Assembly: GCF_024171695.1 (NCBI RefSeq)
Contig: NZ_JAMTCF010000011.1
Coordinates: 270,734 to 334,733 of the forward strand
Reading direction: 5' to 3'
Origin: Actinosynnema pretiosum
Lineage (GTDB): Bacteria; Actinomycetota; Actinomycetes; Mycobacteriales; Pseudonocardiaceae
DNA length: 64,000 nt
Both the position numbers and the translations under genes were made by a program. Under the pieces are notes generated by a model. That model did not search any database, was not told the DNA's origin, and worked only from the letters and a program-made list of their open reading frames with translations. Positions within the stretch are counted from its first letter, which is position 1; every line of letters starts with the position of its first letter. This document shows positions 42,973 to 52,704 of this stretch, one piece after another.

Positions 42973-43977
42973 ATGTCACCGCACGGCACCCGCCTGACCG
43001 CAGGCACGGCGGCGCTCTCGGCCCCGCTGCTGGCACTCGCGCTGGCCACCCCGGCGCAGGCCGCCACCACGGTCACCGTCGCCGCCGACGGCTCCGGCGA
43101 CCACACCACCGTCCAGGCCGCAATCGCGGCCGTGTCCTCCGGCTCCACCATCAAGATCAAGCCCGGCACCTACAAGGGCCAGGTCTCCATCCCCGCGAGC
43201 AAACCGGGGCTGGTCCTGCAGGGCACGTCCGGCAACTCCGCCGACGTCGTGATCACCGGCAGCACCCCGGCGTCCACGGCGGGCACCGAGGGCAGCGCCA
43301 CCGTCCTCAACAAGGCCAAGGACACCTCGATCACCGGCCTGACCATGGCCAACACCTACGCCGCGCACGACAGCCAGGCGCTGGCCCTGTACGCGGGCGG
43401 CGACCGGCAGGTGTACCGCAACGTGCGGATGCTCGGCTACCAGGACACGTTCCTGTCCTGGGGCGGCACGGGCAGCTCCCAGGTGCGCCAGTACGTCTAC
43501 AAAAGTTACATCGAGGGCGCCGTGGACTTCATCTACGGCAACGGCGCGCTGGTGGTCGACTCGACCACCATCCAGTCGCTGGACCGGGGCAGCAGCAACA
43601 ACGGCTACATCACCGCCGCCGCCACCCACTCGTCCAACCCGTACGGCATCCTGATCACCCGGTCCACGCTGAAGGGCCCGTCGGCGGCCAAGACCGTCGC
43701 GCTCGGCCGCTGCTGGCACGCGGGTGGCGCGGCCGACGCGATCGGGCAGGTGCTGGTGCGCGACTCCACGCTCGGCGGGCACGTCCGCCAGACCGGCGCG
43801 TGGCAGGACATGGGCGGCTTCTCCTGGAAGACCTGCCGCTTCACCGAGCACAACAACTCGGGCGCCGGCGTCACGACCGGGACGGGCGACCGCCCGCAGA
43901 TGAGCGCCTCCACCGCCGCGAACTACACCGCGCAGAAGTACCTGGCGGGCAACGACGGCTGGAACCCGGTGCAGTAG
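42973..43977 (+). CDS. Secreted pectinesterase (CE8)
   Basis: 334 residues; signal peptide ends PAQAA. Right-handed beta-helix with the family motifs GYQDTFLSWG, SYIEGAVDFIYGNGALVVDS (both catalytic aspartates region) and LGRCWH. Removes methyl esters from polygalacturonan so that pectate lyases, such as the one encoded at 22230-24011, can act. No carbohydrate-binding module. Ends in a strong terminator shared with the next convergent gene. Confidence 0.94.
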   Translation: MSPHGTRLTAGTAALSAPLLALALATPAQAATTVTVAADGSGDHTTVQAAIAAVSSGSTIKIKPGTYKGQVSIPASKPGLVLQGTSGNSADVVITGSTPASTAGTEGSATVLNKAKDTSITGLTMANTYAAHDSQALALYAGGDRQVYRNVRMLGYQDTFLSWGGTGSSQVRQYVYKSYIEGAVDFIYGNGALVVDSTTIQSLDRGSSNNGYITAAATHSSNPYGILITRSTLKGPSAAKTVALGRCWHAGGAADAIGQVLVRDSTLGGHVRQTGAWQDMGGFSWKTCRFTEHNNSGAGVTTGTGDRPQMSASTAANYTAQKYLAGNDGWNPVQ

Positions 43978-43993
43978 TCCCCTTGACCGGCAA

Positions 43994-44029
43994 GGGTTTC
44001 CCGGCGGGAAGCGTCCCGCCGGGAAACCC
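43994..44029. terminator. Bidirectional terminator
   Basis: Perfect 16-base stem (43994-44009 with 44014-44029) with the tetraloop AGCG between the convergent pectinesterase and beta-helix protein genes; it ends 2 bases before the latter's stop codon. Confidence 0.85.
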
Positions 44030-44031
44030 GG

Positions 44032-45003
44032 TCACGGCCGGTGCGCGTTGGTCCCGCTCTCGCGCACCGAGTCGCACTCGCGCCCCGTCGCGCTCCCGGT
44101 CAGCGCGGCCGGGATCGGGTCGCCGTAGTAGCCGTTCCCGTACCGGTTGCCGGAGAAGGTGTTCACCGCCCGCGCGCACACGTCGGCCCGCTCGAACGAC
44201 CAGTAGCTGAAGATCCCGTACCGACCGGTGCCCCGCTGCGCCCCGTCGTGCGCGGTGCCCGAGCGGAACACGTTGTCCCGCACCACGTTCGCGCCGCTGC
44301 CGTCGCTGGCCCGCACCGGGTCGCCGGAGATCGCCTGGAAGGTGTTGCCGTCCACGGTGTTCCGGTCGCTGCCCGCCGTCCGGTCGCCCAGGTTGAACGC
44401 CAGGTACACCCCGTGCACGCAACCGGGGCAGTCGCTGTTCTCCAGGTTGCGGAACGAGTTCCCGGTGATCCGCGCGCCGGTCGCGTGGTTGAGGTGCACC
44501 CCGGCGTACCCGCCGCCGCCCGGCACCCACGCGTTGCCGATCTGCGCGAACACCAGCCCGCGCACGGTCAGGCCCCGCACCGGCCCGTCCTCGGCCGTGC
44601 CGACCGCGCGCACCCCGGCGTCGCCGTACCGCCGCACGGTCATCGGCCCCCGGAACGTCAACGTCCCCGACTTCGGCGCGACCTGCACCCAGTACCCGTC
44701 GGCCGCGCGCCCGTCGAACACCACGTCCCCGGTGTTCGGCTGCGGCGCGATCGTGATGCTGCTCCCGGCCGGGGTTCCCCGCCACAGCACCGATTCCGAG
44801 TACGTGCCGCCGTGCACGAGCACGGTCGCCTTCGCGGGCTTCTCCGCCGCGATGAGCGCGCGGGCGGCCTCCAGCGTCGGCACCGCGCCGCCCTGCCGCA
44901 CCCGGACCACCAGCTCGTCCTGCGCCGCCCCGGCGCTGCCCGAGCCCACCAGCAGCGCCGCCGCCACGGCCGCCGCGAGCCGCGCGGTCGCCCCGATCCC
45001 CAT
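44032..45003 (-). CDS. Secreted right-handed beta-helix protein, polysaccharide lyase-like
   Basis: 323 residues from ATG 45003 (GGGGAGAGG upstream). Signal peptide ends GSAGA. Repeating beta-helix coils with Asn ladders (ARITGNSFRNLENS; DRNTVDGNTFQAISGD; ANVVRDNVFRSGT; VNTFSGNRYGNGYYGDP) and an N-terminal segment PTLEAARALIAAEKPAKATV typical of PL9/pectate-lyase-like and DUF1565-type proteins. Two disulphide-like Cys pairs (DCPGC). The catalytic residues are not obvious, so it may be a lyase or only a carbohydrate-binding helix. Its neighbours degrade pectin. Confidence 0.75.
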   Translation of the reverse strand: MGIGATARLAAAVAAALLVGSGSAGAAQDELVVRVRQGGAVPTLEAARALIAAEKPAKATVLVHGGTYSESVLWRGTPAGSSITIAPQPNTGDVVFDGRAADGYWVQVAPKSGTLTFRGPMTVRRYGDAGVRAVGTAEDGPVRGLTVRGLVFAQIGNAWVPGGGGYAGVHLNHATGARITGNSFRNLENSDCPGCVHGVYLAFNLGDRTAGSDRNTVDGNTFQAISGDPVRASDGSGANVVRDNVFRSGTAHDGAQRGTGRYGIFSYWSFERADVCARAVNTFSGNRYGNGYYGDPIPAALTGSATGRECDSVRESGTNAHRP

Positions 45004-45132
45004 GCCACACCTCTCCCCGCCGGGGCGCGCCCGCCGCCGGTGTGCGGCAGGCCGCGAACCCCGCCATGCTCGACAACACCGACGCGCCCGGCAGCGGGCG
45101 CGTTCCACCACCGACCCCGCCGGGAGGCCGCG

Positions 45133-46497
45133 GTGCCCGCCGACTCCGGACTGCTCTCGCCCGGCTGGGCGGGCACGGGCGTCGACCGCCTGCTCGACGA
45201 CCGGGCCTGGGTGCGCGCCGCGCTCGCCGCCGAGGTGGCGCTGGCGCGGGCGCAGGCGAGCGTCGGCGCGATCCCGCAGGAGGCGGCCGAGGCCATCGCA
45301 GCGGCGGCCGACCCCGACGCGCTCGACCTGCCCGCGCTGGTCGAGGGCGTGCACGCCACCGGCACCCCGGTGCTCGCGCTCGTCGCCCAGCTCACCGCGC
45401 TCGTCCGCGCCGCCGACCCGTCCGCCGCCGACCACGTCCACCGGGGCGCCACCAGCCAGGACGTCCTGGACACCGCGACCGCGCTGCTGTGCCGGGACGC
45501 GCTGCGGGCGCTGCGCGCCGACCTGCTGGCCACCGCCGCCGCGCTCGCCGCCCTCGCCGAGCGCCACCGCGACACCCCGATGGCGGGCCGCACCCTCACC
45601 CAGCACGCCGTCCCGATCACCTTCGGCCTCAAGGCGGCCGGGTGGCTGACCCAGGTGCTCGACGCCGTCGACCGCCTCGACCCGGTGCTGGCGAGGGGTC
45701 TGCCGGTCTCGCTGGGCGGCGCGGCGGGCACCCTGGCGTCCTACGGCCTGCTCACCGGAGGCGACCCGCTGGCCCTGGTCGAGCCGTTCGCCGCCGAACT
45801 CGGCCTGGTCCCGCAGTTCCTGCCGTGGCACGCGGCCCGGACCCCGATCGCCGACGTGGCCTCGGTGCTGGCCGTCACCTCCGGCGCGCTGGGCAGGCTG
45901 GCGGCCGACGTGGCGGTGCTGTCGCGCACCGAGATCGGCGAGGTCGCGGAACCGGCGGGAGCGGGCAGGGGCGCGTCCTCGGCCATGCCGCACAAGCGGA
46001 ACCCCGTGCACGCCACCACGATCCTGGCCTCGGCCAGGCAGGTGCCAGCCCTGGTCGCGGTGCTGCACCAGTGCATGGTGGTCGAGGACGAGCGCTCGGC
46101 GGGCGGCTGGCACGCCGAGTGGCAACCGCTGCGCGAGGCCCTGCGCCTGGTCCTGGGCGCGGCCAGGAACGCCGCGGCGCTGACGGCGGGCCTGCGCGCG
46201 CTCCCGGACCGGATGCGGGCGAACCTCGCGCTGACCGGCGGCGCGATCGCGTCCGAGCGGCTGGTCGCGGCGCTCGCGCCGGTGCTGGGCGCGGCGCAGG
46301 CCAAGCGCCTGCTGGCGGAGGCGGCAGCCGCCCACCCGGACGACCTGGCGGGCGGGCTGCACGCCGCGCTGGCGGGGCGCGGGCCGGACCTGGCGGCGCT
46401 GCGCGCGCTGTGCGACCCGAGCGGGTACACCGGCGCGGCGGGGCGGCTGGTCGACCGGGCGGTGGAGCGCTGGCGGGGGTTCGGGGAAGGCGGGTGA
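45133..46497 (+). CDS. pcaB: 3-carboxy-cis,cis-muconate cycloisomerase-like protein (fumarase/aspartase superfamily)
   Basis: 454 residues from GTG 45133 (GGGAGG upstream). Superfamily signatures: HVHRGATSQDVLDTATALLC, TLTQHAVPITFGLKAAGWL, and the hallmark GASSAMPHKRNPVHATTILA. Layout matches PcaB, which lactonises beta-carboxymuconate in protocatechuate breakdown. Adenylosuccinate lyase-like relatives are an alternative. No other pca genes are in the window, so it is either a detached pathway gene or a paralogue with another substrate. Confidence 0.85.
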   Translation: MPADSGLLSPGWAGTGVDRLLDDRAWVRAALAAEVALARAQASVGAIPQEAAEAIAAAADPDALDLPALVEGVHATGTPVLALVAQLTALVRAADPSAADHVHRGATSQDVLDTATALLCRDALRALRADLLATAAALAALAERHRDTPMAGRTLTQHAVPITFGLKAAGWLTQVLDAVDRLDPVLARGLPVSLGGAAGTLASYGLLTGGDPLALVEPFAAELGLVPQFLPWHAARTPIADVASVLAVTSGALGRLAADVAVLSRTEIGEVAEPAGAGRGASSAMPHKRNPVHATTILASARQVPALVAVLHQCMVVEDERSAGGWHAEWQPLREALRLVLGAARNAAALTAGLRALPDRMRANLALTGGAIASERLVAALAPVLGAAQAKRLLAEAAAAHPDDLAGGLHAALAGRGPDLAALRALCDPSGYTGAAGRLVDRAVERWRGFGEGG

Positions 46498-46548
46498 GCG
46501 CCCTGGCCGGGTAAGGCGAGGCGCTCAGCGCCAACGATTCCCTGGAGC

Positions 46549-46579
46549 GGTCGCGCGGCACCCTGCCCGCCGCGCGACC
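46549..46579. terminator. Bidirectional terminator
   Basis: 11-base perfect stem GGTCGCGCGGC (46549-46559) with its complement at 46569-46579 and a 9-base loop. It lies between the cycloisomerase gene and the convergent periplasmic-binding-fold gene. Confidence 0.7.
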
Positions 46580-46589
46580 GGGGCCTCGA

Positions 46590-48218
46590 TCAGGGGCAGT
46601 CAGGCAAGGGCTTCCCCGGAGTCAGCACCACCGACTTGACCCGTCCCAACTCCTTGTCGGGACCACGCACCTCCGGGCAGACGCGCACGACCGGCGGCGC
46701 GTCCCCGGTCCTGTTGCCGTCGTTGTCGAACATGATCGGGCCACCCGCGCCGAGCACCGACAGCTCGGCCGAGATGAAACTGCCGATGATGCCGTTGACA
46801 CCCGCTCGGCGCCCACCCTCCTTGGGCAGCGCGTGCACCGCCTCCGCCACCACTTTCATCGCGTCGTGCCCGTTGACCGCCCAGCCCGCGTCCACGTGCT
46901 CCGGCACGGCTCTCTCCTCCAGACCGTGCGCGGCGGCGAAGGCCTTTGCGAACTTGGCGAAGTCGTCGCGGCCCGAGGTGGAACCACCGGTCTGGTCCGC
47001 TCCGCCCACCAGCGCGGTGACCAGCTTGATCCGGCCGCTGGTGAAGCTGTTCGAGGTGAGCGCCTCCTGCCGCAACCTCTCGGCGTTCACGTCGCTCTCC
47101 TTCGCCCGCACGCGCTGACCGTCCGACGTGCTCACCACGGTGACCGAGGACGGCTGGCACAGGCCGCGGGAGAACGCCTCGTCGAGCGTCCGCAGGAAGC
47201 CCGCCAGATCACGTCCCCTGGCGAGGTACCCGACCGTGATGTCCCCCGCTTCCGCGCAGATCGCGCGCTTCGTCAGCTCCACGCCCTGAGGTTCCTCGGT
47301 GTCGAACTTGATCTCCTTGGGCGCTCCGCCGAACTGCTTCCGCATCAGCGGGAGCGCCGTGCACGTGTAGGGGTCATCGGTCTTCAACGGGACCAGGATG
47401 AAGTCCAGGCGTGCGGGCAAGACCTTGTGCAAGGCCGACATCTGCACCGAACCGGGGAACGCGACGCGGTAGTAGTAGCTCTTGCCGATCCCGTCCCGGT
47501 ACTCCCGTCCTTCCTCGCTGCACGCGCTGAAGTCGGGCTTCGGCTTGCCGGAAGTCCCCTGGTCGAACCCCTCCGCCGTGATCAGGTCGGAGACCATGGG
47601 GATCTTCCGCTCCGCCAGCGCGTTCGCGACCCGTGCCGTCTTCACGTCGCTGAGCCCGATCCCGACCACGGCGACGACTCCCGAGGGGTGTTCGGCGAGA
47701 GCGGTGGCGACCGCGACCGGATCGCCGTCGCCCCCGTAGTCACCCAGGTTGCCGACCAGCACCTTGATCGGCTGGAGGCAGTCCGGCTCACCATTGGCCC
47801 GCGCCTGGCCGGTCAGGATGCCTTCCAGCTCCTGCACCGCGCGAGTGCCTGCCATCGGGTCGGTCATGGTCAGCAGGACCCCGACGGTGACCGCGGGCCG
47901 CGAGTCCGACCCGCAGTCCCGCTCCGCAGAGCCGTTCTGCTGCTCGGCGACCTTCATGGCTGGTTCGAAGGCCGCCTCATCGAAGGCGTACGGGCCCCCA
48001 GACAGGCCGACGCACTTACCACCGGCTTCCCAGATCTCCCGGTCCGGCCAGAGCCCGTCCCGGCACGACCACCGGTGAGTCCACTGCGGGACGACGCTCG
48101 CGATCCCGGCCACCAGCACGACGACCAGCACCGCCAAGAGCAAACGCGTCCAATGCTCCGGTCGGCGCTTGTGCCCCGCTGACCGTCCTTTCGGGAACAA
48201 CCCGAACCTGTACTCCAC
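46590..48218 (-). CDS. Membrane-anchored periplasmic-binding-fold (type 1) protein of an unnamed ATPase/GTPase module
   Basis: 542 residues. A short basic cytoplasmic N-terminus, one membrane anchor (TRLLLAVLVVVLVAGIASVV) and a large exterior domain. This has the pattern of branched-chain amino-acid-type receptors: TVGVLLTMTDPMAGTRAVQE, VVAVVGIGLSDVKTARVANA, IPMVSDLITAEGFDQG, YYYRVAFPGSVQ, and late AGWAVNGHDAMKVVAEAVHA. No permease gene is nearby, so it is probably a sensor and not a transport protein. It begins 4 bases after the ATPase stop and is surely co-transcribed with it. Ligand unknown. Confidence 0.8.
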   Translation of the reverse strand: MEYRFGLFPKGRSAGHKRRPEHWTRLLLAVLVVVLVAGIASVVPQWTHRWSCRDGLWPDREIWEAGGKCVGLSGGPYAFDEAAFEPAMKVAEQQNGSAERDCGSDSRPAVTVGVLLTMTDPMAGTRAVQELEGILTGQARANGEPDCLQPIKVLVGNLGDYGGDGDPVAVATALAEHPSGVVAVVGIGLSDVKTARVANALAERKIPMVSDLITAEGFDQGTSGKPKPDFSACSEEGREYRDGIGKSYYYRVAFPGSVQMSALHKVLPARLDFILVPLKTDDPYTCTALPLMRKQFGGAPKEIKFDTEEPQGVELTKRAICAEAGDITVGYLARGRDLAGFLRTLDEAFSRGLCQPSSVTVVSTSDGQRVRAKESDVNAERLRQEALTSNSFTSGRIKLVTALVGGADQTGGSTSGRDDFAKFAKAFAAAHGLEERAVPEHVDAGWAVNGHDAMKVVAEAVHALPKEGGRRAGVNGIIGSFISAELSVLGAGGPIMFDNDGNRTGDAPPVVRVCPEVRGPDKELGRVKSVVLTPGKPLPDCP

Positions 48219-48222
48219 GCTC

Positions 48223-50172
48223 TCAGCCTCGTTTTCTGCTGCGGCTCTCGTAGTGCTGTGCGCGCCGGATCAGCGGCACGGGGTCCTGCGCGTACGGCAC
48301 CAGGTAGCGGAAGCCCAGGGCCGCGTGGACGCAGTACGTCTCCGCCCATTGGGCTCCTGAGCCACCTGGGTTGTGCTCGATCAAGGGCACCACTCCGAGC
48401 AGTTGCTGCGCGAACGTCGTCGCGCTTACTAGTGCGGCGCTGATCGGCTTCGGTTCTTCCCCCCTCGGGTTCAGCTCCGCCGCGACGGTGTCGAACAGCG
48501 CGAGCCAGTCGGTGGTCGGCATCTCCTTTAGTGCTTCGACCAGTTCCCCGGCCACGGCGTCGCGTGCGCCCGGCTCACCGAGCAGCAGGGTGTGCCGCAG
48601 TCGCCCGGCTTGGTCGTCCGCGTGCTCCCGCAACGTCCGCAGCACCACCTCCCAAGCTGCTTCGTGCCCCGCTCCGCGCTGGGACAGGGCGCGCAGGCCC
48701 AGGTAGCGGACCAGTGGGTGCAGTTCCTCGTACCCGGTCGCGTCCACGGCCGCGTCGCGGTTCCACAGAGCGGGGGACGAGTGCAACGCGGAGTTCAAGT
48801 CGAAGGGGTAGGGCAGCAGCGGGACGAGGACCTGCGCCTCACCGACGTTCCTGGCGGCGGACAACGTGATCAATGCCTCGACCTGCTGCCCGTTCCACGG
48901 TGGCACCTCGTGCAGGAACAGTTCGAGCAGCGGGAAGAGGAGCCGGTCGGCCAGTTCCGCCAAGCAGGACAGTCCCTGCTCCTTTTCACCCGCACGCTTC
49001 CCCAAACCGAAGTCGAGTTCCTCCAGCACGAGCTTCGCGGCGCCGGGATGGCCGTGCGTGAGCCGGTGCACCGCGTGGCCGATCGAGGCCGTGCCGATGT
49101 TCGAGGGCGAGAGGATGTCGTCGGCCAGGCGGTTGACCTGCTTGGGCGACAGGCCGGGCAGGCGCACCCTCGTCCACAGGCCGGAGTCCGGCTCCAGCCC
49201 AGGGGGCTCCTCCAGCAGCGCGGGGGCGGCCACGTCCTCGGTCATCTCGACGACGAGCGCGCCCGAGCTGGTGACGACGGTGGCGAGCCGGTCGGAGCCG
49301 TTGCGGCGCGGGGAACTCCCGGAGTCAGCGAGCGCCTGCCGCACGCGCAGGAGGGCGGAGAAGAACGCCGTGGCCCTCGGCGAATCCCCGTCGTCGACCA
49401 GGACCACGACGTCAGCGGCCGGCCTCCGCACGCGGGCCAGGCTGTCCCGCAGGTCGGCGAGCAGTGCCGCGACGAGCAGGTCGTCCACGGCGCAGCGGTT
49501 GTGGTGGTCTTGACGGTGGGCCTGGAAGCCGAGTTGGAGCCTGGCTTGCTCGGCGTTCAAGTGCAAGTCCTGGTCCTGGTGCCCGAACCAGGCGAGCGCG
49601 TCCTCGCTCCAGCGGGTGCGGCGGGACAGGAACGGGCGATCCAGCAGACCGATGACCTGGTCGACAACCTCGCGCTCGGTGTCCCCGGTCACGTCGGCGT
49701 CGCACGACGATCTGCGCAAGTCCTTCGTCTCAGCGAGAAGTTCCTTGACCAATCTGCTCAGCACTGCGCGGTCCCGGTGCACGTCGGTCTGCGTGCGCAA
49801 GAGCGCCAACGACCCCGTCGGATCACCGGGCGAGAGTCCGGCGCGGATGGCGATCTGCGCGAGTAGGAGGCGTTCGAACGACAGCGGGTATCCGGGGGCG
49901 CCACCGCTCAACCCGACCTGGATGGCCGTGAGCAGCGGCCTCGTCGCCTCGTCAGCGCTCTCGCAGCCCGGCGTTATCCGAACCACGGGGGTCTTGAACT
50001 CCCAGTTCCGCTGAACGGTTCGCAGCAGCGCGGTGCGGCCGGAGCCACCACAGCCCTCGACCACCAGCGCCCGTCCCGTCGTGGGGTTCCGCTCGCTCCC
50101 GCCAGGCTCGACCATGCGGTCGATCAGTCGGAGCAACTCGGTCCTCCCGACGAACAAGTCCTTCTTCGCCAT
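48223..50172 (-). CDS. Large P-loop (STAND/AAA-like) ATPase of an unnamed membrane module
   Basis: 649 residues from ATG 50172 (GGGAGG upstream). N-terminal DLFVGRTELLRLIDRMVEPG is the usual VGRE-type entry, followed by P-loop GCGGSGRT (residues 40-47), a Walker B-like ADVVVLVDDGDS, and RLPGLSPKQVNRLADDIL (the STAND sensor/winged-helix region), then a helical C-terminal half. No membrane span or DNA-binding domain. First gene of a two-gene operon with the membrane-anchored binding protein. It may read out ligand binding by that receptor, although how a signal crosses the membrane is not visible. Confidence 0.8.
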   Translation of the reverse strand: MAKKDLFVGRTELLRLIDRMVEPGGSERNPTTGRALVVEGCGGSGRTALLRTVQRNWEFKTPVVRITPGCESADEATRPLLTAIQVGLSGGAPGYPLSFERLLLAQIAIRAGLSPGDPTGSLALLRTQTDVHRDRAVLSRLVKELLAETKDLRRSSCDADVTGDTEREVVDQVIGLLDRPFLSRRTRWSEDALAWFGHQDQDLHLNAEQARLQLGFQAHRQDHHNRCAVDDLLVAALLADLRDSLARVRRPAADVVVLVDDGDSPRATAFFSALLRVRQALADSGSSPRRNGSDRLATVVTSSGALVVEMTEDVAAPALLEEPPGLEPDSGLWTRVRLPGLSPKQVNRLADDILSPSNIGTASIGHAVHRLTHGHPGAAKLVLEELDFGLGKRAGEKEQGLSCLAELADRLLFPLLELFLHEVPPWNGQQVEALITLSAARNVGEAQVLVPLLPYPFDLNSALHSSPALWNRDAAVDATGYEELHPLVRYLGLRALSQRGAGHEAAWEVVLRTLREHADDQAGRLRHTLLLGEPGARDAVAGELVEALKEMPTTDWLALFDTVAAELNPRGEEPKPISAALVSATTFAQQLLGVVPLIEHNPGGSGAQWAETYCVHAALGFRYLVPYAQDPVPLIRRAQHYESRSRKRG

Positions 50173-50592
50173 CCAAGTCCCACCTCCCCTTGTGGATTGC
50201 AGTGGACTGCACCGGACTTTAGAACCGGGGGGATCAGAAGAAGTCCCTCGTTGTCGGCGCCTTCACCTGGAAAGTTGTTTTATTCACCTGTTCGCCGGAT
50301 CCGGTGAATCGTCAAGCAGGTCAAAAGGGGGGTCGGTATGGCGCTCGGTGCTGCCGTTGGGGTGATTAGTGTGAACTCGTTCGGAGTAGTTGTAGTCAAA
50401 ACTTTCAGTGGATCCGCAAAATTGCTGAGTGAATAAGTTTCAGGTAATCTCGTGTCCGCTTCCCAGGATTTTCAATATGTTGACCGATGTTTTTTCATGA
50501 GTACCCTGAGCTGCGTTTCCCCGCTCCGGCGAATCGTCTGCGAAGCAGTGGTGGACCGTGGGGACGAGTGACGGCTTCGGTGGAGGGGCGCT
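50173..50592. promoter_or_regulatory. AT-richer divergent promoter region of the ATPase/GTPase module
   Basis: 420 bases, visibly lower in GC than the surroundings. A TTGACC/TACCCT pair with 16-base spacing (50480-50507) is the best promoter candidate for the dynamin-like gene. Only stop-rich frames occur; I see no gene in it. The base composition suggests the module was acquired by transfer. Confidence 0.5.
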
Positions 50593-52662
50593 GTGGGGGA
50601 GATCGAGTTTCGCCGTGCCGAACTCAGGCGCGTGCTGGGGGATGCTGCGGAGTGGCTGAGGGCGAAGTCGGATTTCGACGGGTTGCCGACCGGGAGCGAG
50701 TCCGTTGAGCTCGACGTGGACACGATCAACCGGTACCGCACCCGCGCGTCGTCGGCACTGATCAACATCGGAATGGTGGGGACGTTCTCCTCGGGAAAGA
50801 GCTTCCTGGTGAGCGCGCTCCAGGGGAAATTGGACTACGCCCCGGTGCGCGGTGAGGACGGCATGTCGTCCGACAGGTACCTGGGGCTCCTGTACTCGTC
50901 CGGCCGGGCCACCACGGTGTGCCCTGCGTCCGTGCAACCGGTCGACGACTCGTCCGGGGTGGACGCTTCCGGTCGCGGGTTCCTGCGCGTGAGCTTCGCG
51001 GACCAGCCGTCGCAGTGGCACGACATCGGGAACTCGCCCGATCAGCGCAAGCTCGCCGCCTACACCTCGTCCGACGAGCAGGCCGCAGCCGAATCCAGGA
51101 GTGCGGAGCACCTCGGTCGGACGTTGGCGGAGGTGGAAGTACTGATCTCCGGCCCGGAGATGCCCGCCAAGCTCTACGACCTGCCCGGCACCGAGTCCCC
51201 GCACGCGCTGCACGACGTCATCGCGGAACGGGCGTGGCAGGACTCGGACTGCTTCGTCTTCGTCACCCAAGCCACGCGCACCTTGTCCCAGCCCGACCTC
51301 GACCTGATCAACAAGTTGCACGAGCACCACGTGAGGGCGATGGGCAAGAAGGTCCTCTGGGTGATGACGGGGATCGACCGCGCCGCGACGATCGACTACC
51401 GGGACCGGGCGGAGTGGCAGGAGACCCTGGCGCGAAACGACGCCTACCTGCGGGAGAGCCTGCACGGGGTCGATGGGGTCGACAAGTTCATCGGCCGGGG
51501 GTTCATCCCGGTCTCCGCGGCCTGGGAGGCCAGGGGAAGGTGGCTCCGCGCCCAGGGCGACGAGGGCGATCGCCTCGGAGGGGAGAACCTGATCGCGCGC
51601 AGTGGGATGCACGCGCTCCGCGACGAGTTGCGGGATCTCATCGCCGCGGGCACCGGCAGGCGGCACCTGTCCACCGTGGCGCACGAGGCGAAGATGGTTC
51701 TCGTCCCCCACCACCGCGCGCTGGTGGAGTACCTGGACTCGGCGAGGTTGCCGCTGGAGCGGCTCGCGACCGAGCGCGAGGACCTCGCCGAGCGGGCACT
51801 GCACCTCAAGACCGCGATCGACGCGCTGCGCGAGCAGCTGGAAAGCGCTTTGCGCGCCCACTTGCGCAACGTGCGGCACAGCTTCCGCGGCCTCGCCGGG
51901 CACCTGCGGGAGGTGCTGGCGGACGAGGTCGACGGGGTCGATCTGACGAAGGAGAAGGAAGTCGCGCGGCTGGACGCCTTGAAGGAACGGGTGCTCCAGC
52001 AGTGGGTCGCGCACGAGGAGAACGGCCCCGGTCGGGTCTGGGGGCGGGGGTACCGCGAGTTCACCAACGGCGTCCTCGCCACCGTCCGAGCCGCCGTCGA
52101 CGAGACCTGGAGGGTGGACATCAAGTCGGTGGGCGCGTCGCGCGTCGACCTGGACGAGATCATGGTCGAGCCCTCTCCACGCCACCGCACCGAAGGCGCG
52201 GACATGATCAGCACGATCAGCGGTTGGACCGGGATCTCCACTCCGGTGGCAACGGCTGTGGCCGCCCTCGCCACCGGCACCCCCGCGATCACGGGGTTGG
52301 CGGCTCCCGCCCTCGTCACGGTGCTCGCCACCGCCATCTACTGGGTGCGCACGAGGGGGGAGCGGCGGCAGAGCAGCAGGGACCTCCTCCGCGAGGAGTG
52401 GGTAGACGACCTGAAGACCGTCGCCGACCAGTACTGCGAGAGCTACCTGCTGGCCGCTGGCGCACGTGGCACCGTGCTCATCGACCGCGCCGTCGAACTC
52501 CTGTCGCAACGCCGTGACGAGCTGTCCCTGAAGATCATCGTGGTGGAGAGCAGGCTGGCCGCTCCCGGCAACCTCGACCTGAGCGAGACCATCGCGCGCC
52601 TGGAGCCGCTCTGCCGGAAGGGCGAGAGCCTGCTGGCCGAGCTGACCGGGTTCATCGAGTAG
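50593..52662 (+). CDS. Dynamin-like large GTPase with C-terminal membrane hairpin
   Basis: 689 residues from GTG 50593 (GGAGGGG upstream). G1 P-loop MVGTFSSGKSFLVSALQG (residues 62-79), switch region with TTVCPASV, G3 LYDLPGTES, G4-like VMTGIDRA. A helical middle region with coiled-coil character (LERLATEREDLAERALHLK; LREQLESALRAHLRNV) is followed by a hydrophobic hairpin (VATAVAALATGTPAITGLAA; ALVTVLATAIYWVR, about residues 550-585) and a final helical stretch. This is the layout of bacterial dynamin-like proteins that remodel or seal membranes. Divergent from the ATPase/receptor operon, it probably belongs to the same module. Several bacterial dynamins act in antiphage defence or membrane stress. 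Confidence 0.85.
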   Translation: MGEIEFRRAELRRVLGDAAEWLRAKSDFDGLPTGSESVELDVDTINRYRTRASSALINIGMVGTFSSGKSFLVSALQGKLDYAPVRGEDGMSSDRYLGLLYSSGRATTVCPASVQPVDDSSGVDASGRGFLRVSFADQPSQWHDIGNSPDQRKLAAYTSSDEQAAAESRSAEHLGRTLAEVEVLISGPEMPAKLYDLPGTESPHALHDVIAERAWQDSDCFVFVTQATRTLSQPDLDLINKLHEHHVRAMGKKVLWVMTGIDRAATIDYRDRAEWQETLARNDAYLRESLHGVDGVDKFIGRGFIPVSAAWEARGRWLRAQGDEGDRLGGENLIARSGMHALRDELRDLIAAGTGRRHLSTVAHEAKMVLVPHHRALVEYLDSARLPLERLATEREDLAERALHLKTAIDALREQLESALRAHLRNVRHSFRGLAGHLREVLADEVDGVDLTKEKEVARLDALKERVLQQWVAHEENGPGRVWGRGYREFTNGVLATVRAAVDETWRVDIKSVGASRVDLDEIMVEPSPRHRTEGADMISTISGWTGISTPVATAVAALATGTPAITGLAAPALVTVLATAIYWVRTRGERRQSSRDLLREEWVDDLKTVADQYCESYLLAAGARGTVLIDRAVELLSQRRDELSLKIIVVESRLAAPGNLDLSETIARLEPLCRKGESLLAELTGFIE

Positions 52663-52668
52663 CGATCA

Positions 52669-52704
52669 CCGGGACCGGTCGCGTCGTGCCGCGACCGGTC
52701 CCGG
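52669..52704 (+). terminator. Terminator of the dynamin-like gene
   Basis: 15-base perfect stem (52669-52683 with 52690-52704) with a 6-base loop, 6 bases after the stop codon. Confidence 0.8.
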
